A stretch of DNA of 64,000 nucleotides from Pseudonocardia oceani (lineage in GTDB: Bacteria; Actinomycetota; Actinomycetes; Mycobacteriales; Pseudonocardiaceae): contig NZ_JADQDF010000001.1 of assembly GCF_019263585.2 (NCBI RefSeq), positions 2,418,001 through 2,482,000 of the forward strand, written 5' to 3'. The position numbers and the translations under genes were made by a program. Positions 1-8,372 of this stretch are shown in pieces (the stretch's first letter is position 1; every line of letters begins with the position of its first letter). The notes under the pieces are model-generated. The model searched no databases and had not been told where the DNA came from. It worked only from the letters and a program-made list of their open reading frames with translations.

Positions 1-120
1 GCCGACGACGGTCACCGCGACGGCATCGGGATCGTGCCGGTCGCAGAGCAGGTGCGCGACGGACAGGTCCGCCGCCCCGTACTCCCCGATCAGCGTCTCG
101 ACCCGCTCGCTCGCGGTCAT
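1..120 (-). CDS. AMP-dependent acyl-CoA synthetase-like protein, N-terminus only
   Basis: Forty N-terminal codons are visible; the gene runs off the left edge. The start is the ATG read from 120. The translation has the short helical leader and the LLCDRHDPDAVAVTVV segment that resembles the N-terminus of AMP-forming acyl-CoA synthetases (adenylate-forming family: acid + ATP + CoA to acyl-CoA). No catalytic motif lies in the visible part, so the family call rests on this one segment. It points leftward, upstream of nothing else visible, in the same direction as the PEBP gene that precedes it. Confidence 0.45.
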   Translation of the reverse strand, partial: MTASERVETLIGEYGAADLSVAHLLCDRHDPDAVAVTVVG

Positions 121-182
121 GGACCCACCCCGTTCCTCGTCTTCGGCCTGCGCGCGCCGCGACGCTACCGGGGGGCGGGGGT

Positions 183-836
183 TCAGCGGGCGACGAGCCC
201 CACGAGCGTCCCGTGGCCGACGACGTGGCCCTCCGCCGCCGCGCGGAGCTCCTCGGCGCTCACGCCCTCCTCCAGCCCGAGCCGCTGGTCCAGCGCCAGC
301 AGCCGGAAGATCATCCGGTGCGAGTCGCCCACGGGCGGTTCCGGCGCGCGCCAGCCGACCGCGCCGTCGTCGGCCCGGCCCGCGACCGCGCCGACCGGCA
401 GGTCCGTGGCCGAGGGGATCCCGGACTCGGTCGACGGGATGCCCGCGGCCAGCCAGTGCACGGCGTCGCCGGCGTCGCGGTCCTCGCACAGGACGGCGAA
501 CTCGACCACCTCGTCGGGCACCTCCGTCCACTGGAGCGCCGGCCCGTCGCCCACCGACTCGGCGGGCACGAGCCCGTGGTCGACGAACGCGGTGCTGCGC
601 AGGACGATCGAGCGGGGGTCGCCGTCGCCGCCGTCCGTGCCGGCGGGGGCGCCGCCGCGCGGGCCGGCGGCGCGGTCCGGGTCGCCGAGGGTCACCGGGG
701 GGTTGTCGCGCTGGAGCTCGGCGTTCGCCGCGGCGTCCGCCTTGCCGTCGTTGGTGTGCTGCGTCCCGTCCTGGTCGTACTGCGCGCGCAGCCTGGTCCG
801 CTGCACGTCGTAGGCGTGGCTGCCCGGGTTCGGCAT
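183..836 (-). CDS. YbhB/YbcL (PEBP, Raf kinase inhibitor-like) family protein
   Basis: 217 aa. Residues 1-70 are polar, low complexity and probably disordered; the PEBP fold fills about 75-215. Family marks are GPALQWTEVP, a CEDRDA segment followed by HWLAAGIP, and the GDSHRMIFRLLALD block near the C-terminus, which form the anion/ligand pocket of PEBP proteins. The ATG at 836 has a strong GAGGAGG ribosome site six bases upstream. No signal peptide, so cytoplasmic. Bacterial members have no agreed biochemical role. The N-terminal extension makes it longer than typical YbhB proteins (about 160-180 aa). Confidence 0.8.
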   Translation of the reverse strand: MPNPGSHAYDVQRTRLRAQYDQDGTQHTNDGKADAAANAELQRDNPPVTLGDPDRAAGPRGGAPAGTDGGDGDPRSIVLRSTAFVDHGLVPAESVGDGPALQWTEVPDEVVEFAVLCEDRDAGDAVHWLAAGIPSTESGIPSATDLPVGAVAGRADDGAVGWRAPEPPVGDSHRMIFRLLALDQRLGLEEGVSAEELRAAAEGHVVGHGTLVGLVAR

Positions 837-906
837 CGGTCCTCCTCACGTCGGGAGCCCGGGATACCCGGCCGCAGCGGGCCCACGCGCGCCCGCGGCC
901 GGCTCG

Positions 907-1500
907 TCAGGCCGGCGGCGGCTGCAGCCCGGCCAGCCAGACGTCGGTGAGGCCGTCGAGGACGTTCTCGCGCGTGAAGTCGCCGTGCTCCCCGTCGACG
1001 GGCATCTCGAAGGCCAGGACGCCGCGGAACTGGTTGGTCAGCAGCGCGATCCGCGTGCGCGCCTCCCGGCGGCGGGCCTGCGGCCAGCGCTCCAGCCAGC
1101 GCGGCATGCGCTCGACGAACGAGTCGACCGAGCGGTAGGACTCCGGCCCGCCGAACGCGTCGGCCGCCGTGAGCACCGCGCGGTTGTCGACCATCCACTG
1201 CAGTGCGCGCGCCATCCAGTCGCGCATCGCCGCGCGCGAGCCCGTCGCGAGGACCTCGTCGAGCTCGGCGTAGAACGCCCGGGTCTCCACCAGCAGGCGC
1301 TCGCCGAGCTCGGCCACGACGTCGGACTTCGTGCGGAAGTGCAGGTAGAACGTGGCCCGGCTGGCCCCGGCGGCGCCCACGATGTCGTCGACGGTGCTGG
1401 CCGGGTAGCCCTTGCGGCCGAAGACCTCGGCACCCGCGCGGAGCAGGCGCTCGCGGGTGTAGGCGCGCTGCTGCACGCGCAGCGAGGTCGGCTGCGTCAT
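907..1500 (-). CDS. TetR/AcrR family transcriptional regulator
   Basis: 197 aa. The N-terminal helix-turn-helix is clear at about residues 12-58: RERLLRAGAEVFGRKGY, then STVDDIVGAAGASRATFYLHF, the TetR recognition-helix signature. The rest is a helical ligand/dimer domain with no recognisable ligand class. It is divergent from the BVMO gene at 1583, with an 82-bp shared upstream region containing a 13-bp near-palindrome. The simplest reading is repression of the BVMO gene and itself, released by a ketone or related ligand (inference). Start is ATG at 1500, with only a weak upstream purine run. Confidence 0.85.
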   Translation of the reverse strand: MTQPTSLRVQQRAYTRERLLRAGAEVFGRKGYPASTVDDIVGAAGASRATFYLHFRTKSDVVAELGERLLVETRAFYAELDEVLATGSRAAMRDWMARALQWMVDNRAVLTAADAFGGPESYRSVDSFVERMPRWLERWPQARRREARTRIALLTNQFRGVLAFEMPVDGEHGDFTRENVLDGLTDVWLAGLQPPPA

Positions 1501-1527
1501 CGGCGGATCCTAGCCGCGGCCGCACCC

Positions 1528-1540
1528 GAACACAGTGTCC
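1528..1540. promoter_or_regulatory. Candidate TetR operator between divergent regulator and BVMO genes
   Basis: The 13 bp GAACACAGTGTCC form a near-perfect inverted repeat (GRACAC-N-GTGTYC) centred in the intergenic region shared by the TetR gene and the BVMO gene. Position, symmetry and size suit a TetR-dimer site. Only the sequence symmetry is observed; binding is inference. Confidence 0.35.
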
Positions 1541-1582
1541 ATCTTAGCGTCGTGCGTCACACCTCTTCCCCTGGGAGCAGCC

Positions 1583-3286
1583 GTGAACGACCACCCCACC
1601 CCGGTCCCGGCGGACGTCGACGTCGCCGTCGTCGGCGCCGGGTTCGCCGGCCTCTACGCCCTGCACCTCATGCGGCAGCAGGGCATGAGCTGCCACGTGT
1701 TCGAGGCGGCGGGCGACGTCGGCGGCACCTGGTACTGGAACCGCTACCCGGGTGCGCGGTGCGACGTGGAGAGCGTCGACTACTGCTACTCGTTCTCCGA
1801 GGAGATCCACCGCGAGTGGGCGTGGAGCGAGCGGTTCGCCACGCAGCCCGAGATCCTGCGCTACGCCGAGTTCGTCGCCGACCGGCTCGACCTGCGCCGC
1901 GACATCTCCTTCGGCGCGCAGGTCGGCTCCGTCGAGTGGGACGGGAGCTCGTCCACCTGGTCGCTGGCCACCCGCGACGGCCGCGGGACGCGCGCGCGGT
2001 TCGTCGTCGCCGCGGTCGGGCTGCTCTCGGCGTCGAACACACCGGCGATCCCCGGCCTCGACCGCTTCGCCGGCCGCGTCCTGCACACCGGGCACTGGCC
2101 GCACGAGGGCGTCGACTTCGCCGGGCGGCAGGTGGCCGTGATCGGCACCGGCTCGTCGGGCGTGCAGGCGATCCCGGAGATCGCGGCGGCCGCGGCGCAC
2201 ACCACAGTCTTCCAGCGCACCGCCAACTTCGTCATGCCGGCGCGCAACCGCCCGCTGACCGCGCGGGAGGTCTTCCACGCCCAGGGCGACCGCGAGTTCA
2301 TCCGGCAGCAGGCCGAGATCTCGGTCGCGGGTTACTACACCGCGGGCACCGGCCGCTCGGCCCTGGACGACACCCCGGAGCAGCGCGCGGCGGAGCTCGG
2401 GCGGCGCTGGGAGATCGGCGGCACCGAGTTCGTCGGCACCTACGCCGACGTCGCCACCTCGCGCGAGGCCAACGCGATCGTGTCCGAGTACGTCCGCGAG
2501 CGGATCCGGGAGACGGTGCGCGACCCGCAGGTGGCCGCCCGGCTCGAGCCGCACGACCACCCGATCTCGTCGAAGCGGCCCACCGTCGGCACCGACTACT
2601 ACGAGACGTTCAACCGCGAGACCGTCGAGCTCGTCGACGTGCGCGCCGAGCCGATCGTGGAGGTCACCGAGCACGGCGTCCGCACGGCCGCGGGCGAGTA
2701 CCCGGCCGACGACCTGGTGATGGCCACCGGCTACGACGCCATGACCGGCCCGTTGACGCGCATGGGCATCCGCGGCCGCGACGGCCTCGCCCTCGCCGAC
2801 GCCTGGGCCGACGGGCCGCGCAGCTACCTCGGCCTGGCCACGGCCGGGTTCCCCAACCTGTTCACGGTGACCGGCCCGCTCAGCGCGACCGCCCTCACCA
2901 ACGTCATGCGCTCCATCGAGCACCACGTGGAGTGGATCGCCGCCTGCCTCGACCACCTGCGCCGCGAGGGCGTCACGACGATCGAGGCCGACGCCGCCGC
3001 GCAGGAGCAGTGGGACCAGCAGGTGGCCCACGTCGGCAGCTACACCTTCTACCCCGAGGTCGCCTCCTGGTACACCGGCGGCAACATCGAGGGCAAGGCG
3101 CGCAAGCTGATGATGTGGGTCGGCGGGCTCAACACCTACAAGCAGATCTGCGCGTCCGTCGCCGACGGCGGCTACACCGGCTTCCGGCTCGACGGCGCCG
3201 AGCCGGCGCGGCCCCCCGAGGCCGTCACGGACGAGGTGCCCGAGCCGGCCCCGGAGGACCTCACCGCCGCCGCGGCGACGCCCTGA
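1583..3286 (+). CDS. Type I Baeyer-Villiger monooxygenase (cyclohexanone/steroid monooxygenase type)
   Basis: 567 aa from GTG 1583, chosen because GGGAG lies eight bases upstream; an in-frame ATG at 1535 lacks such a site. An FAD Rossmann motif GAGFAG sits at about residue 20. The BVMO fingerprint FxGxxxHxxxWP is exact (FAGRVLHTGHWP, about 161-172), followed by a second Rossmann GTGSSG for NADPH. Length matches cyclohexanone-type BVMOs. The enzyme inserts one oxygen of O2 next to a ketone carbonyl, giving an ester or lactone. It converges with an alpha/beta hydrolase that could hydrolyse that ester. Substrate cannot be read from sequence. Confidence 0.9.
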   Translation: MNDHPTPVPADVDVAVVGAGFAGLYALHLMRQQGMSCHVFEAAGDVGGTWYWNRYPGARCDVESVDYCYSFSEEIHREWAWSERFATQPEILRYAEFVADRLDLRRDISFGAQVGSVEWDGSSSTWSLATRDGRGTRARFVVAAVGLLSASNTPAIPGLDRFAGRVLHTGHWPHEGVDFAGRQVAVIGTGSSGVQAIPEIAAAAAHTTVFQRTANFVMPARNRPLTAREVFHAQGDREFIRQQAEISVAGYYTAGTGRSALDDTPEQRAAELGRRWEIGGTEFVGTYADVATSREANAIVSEYVRERIRETVRDPQVAARLEPHDHPISSKRPTVGTDYYETFNRETVELVDVRAEPIVEVTEHGVRTAAGEYPADDLVMATGYDAMTGPLTRMGIRGRDGLALADAWADGPRSYLGLATAGFPNLFTVTGPLSATALTNVMRSIEHHVEWIAACLDHLRREGVTTIEADAAAQEQWDQQVAHVGSYTFYPEVASWYTGGNIEGKARKLMMWVGGLNTYKQICASVADGGYTGFRLDGAEPARPPEAVTDEVPEPAPEDLTAAAATP

Positions 3287-3305
3287 CCCTCCCCCTCCGG
3301 GTCAG
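3283..3305. terminator. Short bidirectional hairpin between convergent genes
   Basis: CTGACCC and GGGTCAG form a 7-bp perfect stem around a 9-base pyrimidine loop. It overlaps the stop codons of both convergent genes (BVMO and hydrolase). There is no U-run, as usual in high-GC actinobacteria. A plausible compact shared terminator, not a strong one. Confidence 0.4.
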
Positions 3306-4117
3306 TGCGCCGGGGCGAGCTCCCCGAGAAACGCGGTGAGGATCCTCGCCAGGTCCGCGGGGCGCTCGATGTGCAGACCGTGGCTCGACCCGGGCCCGGT
3401 GACGAGCTCGTAGCGGGCACCCGGGATCGCGTCGGCCACCTTCTTCGCCTGCCACGGCGGGGTGAGCAGGTCCTGCTCCCCCACGACGACGAGCGTCGGG
3501 GCCGTGATGGCGCCGAGCCGGTCGATCGTGTCGTGGGCCAGGTCGGCGTCCCACTGCTCGACGGTGACCTGCATCTGCTCCTCGTTCTGCGGGAACGCGG
3601 GCAGCATCGGGCCGAGCATCGCGCCGAAGTCCGGGTGGTCGAGCAGCTGCGGCGAGAACGCGATACCGGCCGTGGCCAGCGCCGAGTCCATGTCGCGGTG
3701 CACGTAGGGCAGCCGCAGCGCGGTGAGCACCGAGCGCTGGAACCCGTCGGCGCGGCCCCACGTCGCGTACATCAGGGCGGAGGCGACCTGGTCGGGGTGG
3801 GCCAGCGCGAGCTCCTGCACCACCGCCGACCCGAGCGACCAGCCGAGCACGTGCGCCCGCGGGATCTCGAGCGCCTCCAGCAGGGCGGAGGCGTCCTCGG
3901 CGAGCGAGGCGACGGTGATGTCGCCGGTGCCGCGGTCGCTGCCGCCGAGGCCGCGGTTGTCGAAGGCGATGACCTGGTGGGTCTGGGCGAGGCGGGACGT
4001 CAACTCGCCCCAGAGCGCGATGGCGCCGGACGTGCCCATCACCAGCAGCAGCGGTTCGCCGCTGCCGGTGATCTCGTAGTTCAGGGTGACGCCGGTGCGG
4101 ACGGGGATCTGTGGCAC
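3302..4117 (-). CDS. Alpha/beta-fold hydrolase (esterase/lactonase type)
   Basis: 271 aa from GTG 4117, which has GGAGCACCC just upstream; longer upstream reading has no ribosome site. The nucleophile elbow GWSLGS (about residue 90) gives the catalytic Ser. An oxyanion strand LLLVMGTSGA, the acid in VVGEQDLLTPP and the His in SSHGLHIERP complete the triad. Overall it resembles 3-oxoadipate enol-lactonase-like hydrolases. It lies 28 bp downstream of the second BVMO gene on the same strand and converges with the first, so hydrolysis of BVMO ester or lactone products is the natural role (inference). Confidence 0.85.
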   Translation of the reverse strand: MPQIPVRTGVTLNYEITGSGEPLLLVMGTSGAIALWGELTSRLAQTHQVIAFDNRGLGGSDRGTGDITVASLAEDASALLEALEIPRAHVLGWSLGSAVVQELALAHPDQVASALMYATWGRADGFQRSVLTALRLPYVHRDMDSALATAGIAFSPQLLDHPDFGAMLGPMLPAFPQNEEQMQVTVEQWDADLAHDTIDRLGAITAPTLVVVGEQDLLTPPWQAKKVADAIPGARYELVTGPGSSHGLHIERPADLARILTAFLGELAPAH

Positions 4118-4145
4118 GGGTGCTCCTCGGTGCAGGGGGGCGGGG

Positions 4146-5648
4146 TCAGCGGTACTGAAGGCCGTCGTCGATGTCGGCCTCGGGGAGCGAGACGCGCTCG
4201 TGGTCGTGCTCGTGCATGTGGGTCCACGGGTCGCGGTCGCTCTGCTTGAACATCCGGTCCTGGGAGCGCAGGACGTACCCGGGGTTGAAGTTGTTCGGGT
4301 CGCTCCAGGGCAGTAGCGGCATGCCCTCGTCCTCGGGCCGCAGCGTCGGGAGGACGGTGGACGCACCGCGCTTGGCCATGCGCTCGAAGATCCGGCCGAC
4401 GACGTCGTTGACGAGGTCGACGCGCAGCGTCCAGCTGTGGCGGAAGTAGCCGAAGGCGTACGCCATGTTCGGGACCCCGCTGATCATGATCCCGCGCCAG
4501 GTGACGCGCTGGGAGAAGTCGACGGGTTCGCCGTCGAGGCGGAACGGGATGTCGCCGAACACCGAGAGGTCGAACCCGGTCGCGGTGACGACGACGTCGG
4601 CCTCGAGCACCTCGCCCGACGAGACCTGCACACCCTTCTCGGTGAATTCGGTGATCGTGTCCGTGACCACCGCGGCCTTGCCCTCGCGCATGGCGGCGAA
4701 CAGGTCGCCGTCCGGCACGAACGCGATCCGCTGCTGCCACGGCCGGTAGCTCGGCGTGAAGTGCTTCTCGATGTCGGTGCCCTCGGGCAGCAGCGGCCGG
4801 ATGGACTCGACGAGGAACGCGTGCAGCTGGTCCGGGTCCTCGAGGCCCGTGGTGGCCAGCCAGTCGAGCTGCTGGACGTACTGGCGGCGCAGGATCTCGT
4901 GGGTCCAGTCGGCCGGCAGGTCCAGCGGCGCCAGCATCGTCGCGAGCTCGTGCACCGTCGGGGCGGGGAACCAGTACGACGGCGAGCGCTGCAGCATCGT
5001 CACGTGCTCGGCGGTCTGGGCCAGGGCCGGCACCACGGTGGCGGCGGTCGACCCGGATCCGATGACCACGACCTTCTTGCCCGCGTGATCGAGGTCGGAG
5101 GGCCAGCCCTGCGGGTGCACGATGGTGCCCTCGAACCGCTCGGTGCCCGGCCACTCGGGTGTGTACGGCTCGTCGTGGTTGTAGTAGCCCTGGCACATCC
5201 ACAGGAACGACGCGGTGAGCTCGAACTCCTCACCGGTGTCGGTGCGCAGGACCCGCGCGGTCCACCGGGCCTCCTCCGACGACCAGTCCAGCGCCGTCAC
5301 CTTGTGGTGGTAGCGGATCCGGTCGGTGAGGTCGTCCTCCTCGATGACCTCGTCGAGGTACTCGAGGATCGCGTCGCCCGCGGCGATCGACGCCCCGCGC
5401 CACGGCTTGTGGCGGTAGCCGTAGGTGAAGAGGTCGCTGTCGGAGCGGGCGCCCGGGAAGCGGTGCGTCCACCAGGTACCGCCGCGGGCGTCCTGGGCCT
5501 CGAGCATCACGAAGCTGCGCTCGGGGAACTCCGTGCGCAGCCGGTGCGCGGCCCCGATGCCGGACACGCCGGCGCCGATGATCAGGACGTCGACGTGCTC
5601 GGTCCCACTGGTGCTCTGCGCCTGATCGGCCGTTGCGGCACGGGTCAT
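4146..5648 (-). CDS. EthA-like flavin-containing Baeyer-Villiger monooxygenase
   Basis: 500 aa from ATG 5648, preceded by GGGGGA. FAD motif GAGVSG is near residue 25, then the SDSDLFTYGYRHKPW segment typical of EthA-type enzymes. A full BVMO fingerprint FEGTIVHPQGWP (about 172-183) is followed by the NADPH motif GSGSTAAT. Size agrees with EthA (about 490 aa) rather than the larger cyclohexanone type at 1583. It oxidises ketones or thioether/thioamide compounds with NADPH and O2. It is divergent from the AcoR-like regulator at 5794 and probably cotranscribed with the downstream hydrolase. Confidence 0.9.
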   Translation of the reverse strand: MTRAATADQAQSTSGTEHVDVLIIGAGVSGIGAAHRLRTEFPERSFVMLEAQDARGGTWWTHRFPGARSDSDLFTYGYRHKPWRGASIAAGDAILEYLDEVIEEDDLTDRIRYHHKVTALDWSSEEARWTARVLRTDTGEEFELTASFLWMCQGYYNHDEPYTPEWPGTERFEGTIVHPQGWPSDLDHAGKKVVVIGSGSTAATVVPALAQTAEHVTMLQRSPSYWFPAPTVHELATMLAPLDLPADWTHEILRRQYVQQLDWLATTGLEDPDQLHAFLVESIRPLLPEGTDIEKHFTPSYRPWQQRIAFVPDGDLFAAMREGKAAVVTDTITEFTEKGVQVSSGEVLEADVVVTATGFDLSVFGDIPFRLDGEPVDFSQRVTWRGIMISGVPNMAYAFGYFRHSWTLRVDLVNDVVGRIFERMAKRGASTVLPTLRPEDEGMPLLPWSDPNNFNPGYVLRSQDRMFKQSDRDPWTHMHEHDHERVSLPEADIDDGLQYR

Positions 5649-5718
5649 AACAGGGTTCCCCCATGAGTCGACGATGACGGGACGACCCGACGGTAGGACC
5701 GGATCGCCCGCCCACCGT

Positions 5719-5733
5719 GTCCGAACTTCGGAC
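5719..5733. promoter_or_regulatory. Palindromic operator candidate between BVMO and AcoR-like regulator
   Basis: GTCCGAA-C-TTCGGAC is a perfect 7-bp inverted repeat with a one-base centre. It sits midway in the 145-bp divergent region between the EthA-like gene and the regulator. Fis-type HTH dimers commonly read such short palindromes. Observed: symmetry and position. Inferred: control of both genes. Confidence 0.45.
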
Positions 5734-5793
5734 GGTCCAGGCCTTGACCGGTGACGCATGATGTGACAAAGGCGACAGAGAGGTGTGCCACAG

Positions 5794-7542
5794 ATGGGTG
5801 ACGTCCTCGCTCGGCGCAGGCTCCTCACCTCCGCCCGGGCCCGGCTCCTGGACCACCCCGACGCCGACCTCCCCGGCATCCCCGACCAGGTCGCGGCGTC
5901 CTGGCGCCGCAGCGTCGCGAGCGGCGTCGACCCCTCCGTGATCACGAACCTGCACCACCCCGACCTCGACGTCGGCTCCCGGCTGGTGCGCTGCGCCCGC
6001 CCGGTGGTCGAGCAGCTGGCCGAGCAGATCGGGGCCGTCCCGGTGTGCGTCGTGCTCACCGACGACCGCGCCCGCCTGCTCGTCCGCATCGACACGACGG
6101 CCGCGATCGGGCGCGCCGCCGACGAGAACTCCTTCGCCGAGGGCTTCGGCTACGAGGAGGGCGCGGTCGGCACCAACGGCGTCGGCACCGTCCTGGAGGC
6201 CGGGCGGTCGGTGCACGTCGTCGGCGCCGAGCACTTCGTCGAGTCGCTGCACCCCTACGCGTGCGCCGGAGCCCCGGTGCGCGACCCGTTCACCGGGCGC
6301 GTCGAGGGCGTGCTCGACGTCAGCTGCCGGGCCGAGCACTCGTCGCCGATCCTGCACTCGCTGGTCGCGACCGCGGCCACCCGCATCCAGGACGCGCTGC
6401 TGCAGGACCGCGACCGCGGGCAGCAGGCGCTGTTCGACCTCTACGCCCGCGTCGACGCCCGCGCCCGTCGCGCCGTGCTCGCGGTGGGCCGGCGGACGGT
6501 GCTCGCCAACACGCTGCTGCACACCCTGCTCGACCCGGGCGACCTCGCCGCGCTGCAGGAGCACGCGCGGTTCCGGATGGGCCGCGAGCACGACGTCGAC
6601 GACCGCCTCGACCTGCCGTCGGGGGTCCGGGTGCGGATGCGCGGCACGGTGGTCACGGTGGGGAGCACGGTCGCCGGCCTGGTGGCGGCGGTGTCGGTGC
6701 TGCGCGAGGCCGACGGGATCGCGCTGCACCGGCGGATCGAGCGGCCGCTGCCGGAGACGGCGAGCTCCAGTCCAGCCTGGCGCGGGGCGTGGACGTCGGC
6801 GGCGGAGGCGCTGCGGTCGGGCGCGCCGCTGCTGGTCGTCGGCGAGCCCGGGAGCGGGCGGCGGCGGTTGCTCACCGACCTCGACCGCGCGCTGCACGGC
6901 GCGGGGCACGTCGTCGAGGTCGGTCCCGCCGACGTCACCGCCGAAGCCGCTGCCGCCGACCGCGTCCGGGGAGCCGGGCCGTCACCGCTGGTCGTGCTCG
7001 CCGACGTCGACCGCTGGGACGACCTGCCGCCGGGCCTCACCGCCGCGCTGCACGCCCGCCGGGCCCGGCTCGCCGCGACCACCGGGAACGGTGCGCGGCA
7101 CGCCGCGGCCGTCGCCGAGGTGCTCACCGGGTTCCGGCGCTCGGTGACCGTGCCGCCGCTGCGCAACCGGTCGGGCGACCTGCCCGCTCTGGTCACCGGC
7201 CTGCTGGCCGACCTGGCGCCGGGGCGCGACGCCCGGCTCTCGGCCGATGCGCTGCGCGCACTGGCCCGGCACAGCTGGCCGGGCAACGTGCGGGAGCTGC
7301 GCGAGGCGCTCGGCGAGGCCCTGCTGCACCGCCCGGTCGGGATGGTGGAGGTCGGCGACCTGCCCGCGTCCTGCCAGAGCGCCCCGCGCTCCACGCTGCG
7401 CCCGGTCGACCAGGCCGAGCGCGACGCGATCGTCGTGGCGCTGCGCGAGTCGGCGGGCAACCGGGTGGCGGCGGCCGCGGCGCTGGGCGTCGCCCGTTCG
7501 ACGCTCTACCGCAAGATCGCGCACTACGGCATCACGGCCTGA
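5794..7542 (+). CDS. AcoR-like GAF/degenerate-AAA/Fis transcriptional regulator
   Basis: 582 aa from ATG 5794, with AGAGG about ten bases upstream (a GTG at 5785 would lie almost on that site). N-terminal SWRRS region, GAF-like sensor about 35-175 with the NSFAEGFGYEEGAVGTNGVGT block of AcoR/MimR-type activators. A central AAA-like part follows whose P-loop reads GEPGSGRRR, lacking the Lys, and which has no GAFTGA sigma-54 loop. WPGNVREL is kept. The C-terminal Fis HTH is NRVAAAAALGVARSTLYRKI. Actinobacteria lack sigma-54, so it must act with a sigma-70-type polymerase. Likely activator of the divergent BVMO-hydrolase unit. Confidence 0.85.
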   Translation: MGDVLARRRLLTSARARLLDHPDADLPGIPDQVAASWRRSVASGVDPSVITNLHHPDLDVGSRLVRCARPVVEQLAEQIGAVPVCVVLTDDRARLLVRIDTTAAIGRAADENSFAEGFGYEEGAVGTNGVGTVLEAGRSVHVVGAEHFVESLHPYACAGAPVRDPFTGRVEGVLDVSCRAEHSSPILHSLVATAATRIQDALLQDRDRGQQALFDLYARVDARARRAVLAVGRRTVLANTLLHTLLDPGDLAALQEHARFRMGREHDVDDRLDLPSGVRVRMRGTVVTVGSTVAGLVAAVSVLREADGIALHRRIERPLPETASSSPAWRGAWTSAAEALRSGAPLLVVGEPGSGRRRLLTDLDRALHGAGHVVEVGPADVTAEAAAADRVRGAGPSPLVVLADVDRWDDLPPGLTAALHARRARLAATTGNGARHAAAVAEVLTGFRRSVTVPPLRNRSGDLPALVTGLLADLAPGRDARLSADALRALARHSWPGNVRELREALGEALLHRPVGMVEVGDLPASCQSAPRSTLRPVDQAERDAIVVALRESAGNRVAAAAALGVARSTLYRKIAHYGITA

Positions 7543-7560
7543 CGCGCCGTCCCCCTGCCC

Positions 7561-8349
7561 TCAGGTGCGCCGCGCGAAGCGGACGATGGCCTGCTGCGCG
7601 TCGCGGTACGGCGTGGCGCTCATCGGCGTCCCACCCCCGCGGATCGCCGTCGCCACTCCGACCGCGGCGTCGAGGGCGGCGCGGTAGGGCAGCGAGCCGG
7701 TGCTGACGCGGCGGATGCCGAGGCCACCCAGCTCGTCGAGCATGCGGCCGGGCACGGCGAGGACGTTGACCGGCACCGGGATCGCCGCCGCCAGCTCGCG
7801 CAGCTCGTCGGGGTCGGTGGCGCCGGGGACGAAGATCCCGTCGGCGCCGGCGGCCACGTAGGCCTCGGCCCGCCGGAGCACGGCCCCGACGGTCGCGTCC
7901 GCGCCGAGCCAGTAGTTGTCGACCCGCGCGTTGACGAACAGGCCGGGGCACCGCCCCGTGATCGCGGCGATCTTCGCCGCGTGCACTTCGGGGTCGACGA
8001 GCCGGCCGTCGGTGCCGTCCTCGACGTTGACCCCCGCGCACCCGAGCCCGGCGACGTAGGCGGCGACCTCGTCGGGGTCGTCGGAGTAGCCGTCCTCGAC
8101 GTCGGCGGACACGTGCGCGTCCAGCGGCGCGAGCGCCCGCACCAGCGCCGCCGTGGCGTCGCGGCTGGCCCGGCCGCCGTCGGGCCTGCCCGCGGCGGCA
8201 CCGACCCCGAAGCTCGTCGTGCCCACCGCGGGGAAGCCGGCGTCGACGAACGCCACGGCCGAGGCGACGTCCCAGGCGTTGGGCAGCAGCAACGGGCGCC
8301 CGCCCGCGTGCAGGTCGTGGAAGCCGGGTCGCCGGGAGTCGGTGGGCAC
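7561..8349 (-). CDS. Isocitrate lyase/PEP mutase family enzyme
   Basis: 262 aa from GTG 8349 (AGGAG upstream). TIM-barrel enzyme of the ICL/PEP mutase superfamily: LLLPNAWDVASA at the N-terminus, metal-binding DVEDGYSD at about 85-92, NARVDNYW and IFVPGATDPDEL later. It lacks the KKCGH catalytic loop of true isocitrate lyase, so it belongs to the broad methylisocitrate-lyase/oxaloacetase-like subgroup acting on 2-substituted C3-C4 acids. The exact reaction is not readable. It converges with the regulator at 5794 and its start is 24 bp downstream of a Gre-like gene. Confidence 0.8.
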   Translation of the reverse strand: MPTDSRRPGFHDLHAGGRPLLLPNAWDVASAVAFVDAGFPAVGTTSFGVGAAAGRPDGGRASRDATAALVRALAPLDAHVSADVEDGYSDDPDEVAAYVAGLGCAGVNVEDGTDGRLVDPEVHAAKIAAITGRCPGLFVNARVDNYWLGADATVGAVLRRAEAYVAAGADGIFVPGATDPDELRELAAAIPVPVNVLAVPGRMLDELGGLGIRRVSTGSLPYRAALDAAVGVATAIRGGGTPMSATPYRDAQQAIVRFARRT

Positions 8350-8372
8350 GGTGGCGCTCCTGTCGTCGGGGG

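Noticed and set aside
985..3339. Very long open frames opposite or beside real genes (for example 985-3339 and 28158-31355)
   Set aside because: They are Arg/Pro/Ala-rich shadows produced by high GC; no domains or ribosome sites, and they overlap genes with clear motifs.
5649..5793. Sigma-54 promoter upstream of the EthA-like gene
   Set aside because: Suggested by the AcoR-like regulator, but no -24/-12 GG/GC elements are visible, the regulator lacks GAFTGA, and actinobacteria lack sigma-54.
7561..8349. True isocitrate lyase (glyoxylate shunt)
   Set aside because: Protein is half the length and lacks the KKCGH loop; kept as a general PEP mutase/ICL-family enzyme.
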